This document shows, in pieces, positions 6,251-6,285 of a stretch of 6,285 nucleotides of DNA (position 1 is the stretch's first letter; each line of letters opens with the position of its first letter). Under the pieces are notes generated by a model that was not told the DNA's origin, searched no databases, and saw only the letters and a list, made by a program, of their open reading frames with translations. Origin of the DNA: Deltaproteobacteria bacterium (GTDB taxonomy: Bacteria; Myxococcota_A; UBA9160; PR03); the NCBI GenBank assembly GCA_018262315.1, contig JAGSPS010000352.1, forward strand, positions 1-6,285, written 5' to 3'. The translations under genes and the position numbers were made by a program.

Positions 6251-6285
6251 TCGCTACGCCCGCCGCGTCCTTTGCCGGCCCACCG
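6251..6285. other. Right-edge stretch with no visible feature
   Basis: Thirty-five GC-rich bases after the RodZ-like stop. I see no terminator stem with a T-run and no start codon with a ribosome binding site. The plus-strand operon may continue beyond the edge. Confidence 0.4.

Overview
The window is high-GC bacterial DNA with dense gene packing and mostly G or C at third codon positions. The gene families (an actinobacterial/myxobacterial-style KorAB, a PilW-like TPR lipoprotein next to a RodZ-like protein) suggest a Gram-negative bacterium of the Myxococcota / former Deltaproteobacteria type, possibly a metagenome-assembled genome. This placement is an inference from family resemblance only. 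No rRNA, tRNA, CRISPR array, insertion sequence or phage gene is visible.

Layout. At the left edge is the 3' part of a small cupin gene on the plus strand (1-270). It runs tail-to-tail, with an 11-base overlap, into a minus-strand block read right to left: korA (3862-2100), korB (2099-1071) and a VOC/glyoxalase-like gene (1042-260). korA ends in TAA immediately before the GTG of korB, and the VOC gene follows korB after 28 bases, so the three look like one operon. KorA and KorB form a CoA-acylating 2-oxoacid:ferredoxin oxidoreductase, probably acting on 2-oxoglutarate. To the right of korA is a divergent intergenic region of about 258 bases, then a plus-strand block: an unrecognised, possibly PilZ-like gene (4121-4837), a TPR lipoprotein (4893-5765), and an overlapping small RodZ-like HTH/membrane protein (5723-6250). 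The last two resemble the pilF/pilW-rodZ pair, which links envelope or pilus assembly to cell shape.

Main anomaly. korA is not intact as written. The gamma domain lies in one frame and the alpha domain in another. At the junction (3309-3313) about 33-34 codons that the family normally has are missing, so the window shows a non-multiple-of-three deletion of roughly 100 bases. It is either a real lesion in the catalytic subunit or an assembly error. Reads across the junction would decide.

Second theme. Two gene starts (korA and the TPR lipoprotein) have CCTCC directly before the GGAGG ribosome binding site, so each site can fold into a small hairpin. At korA the element is a perfect 7-bp inverted repeat whose opposite arm also looks like a ribosome binding site for a plus-strand GTG. 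Apart from these points the region looks ordinary, and I do not see a convincing new system.
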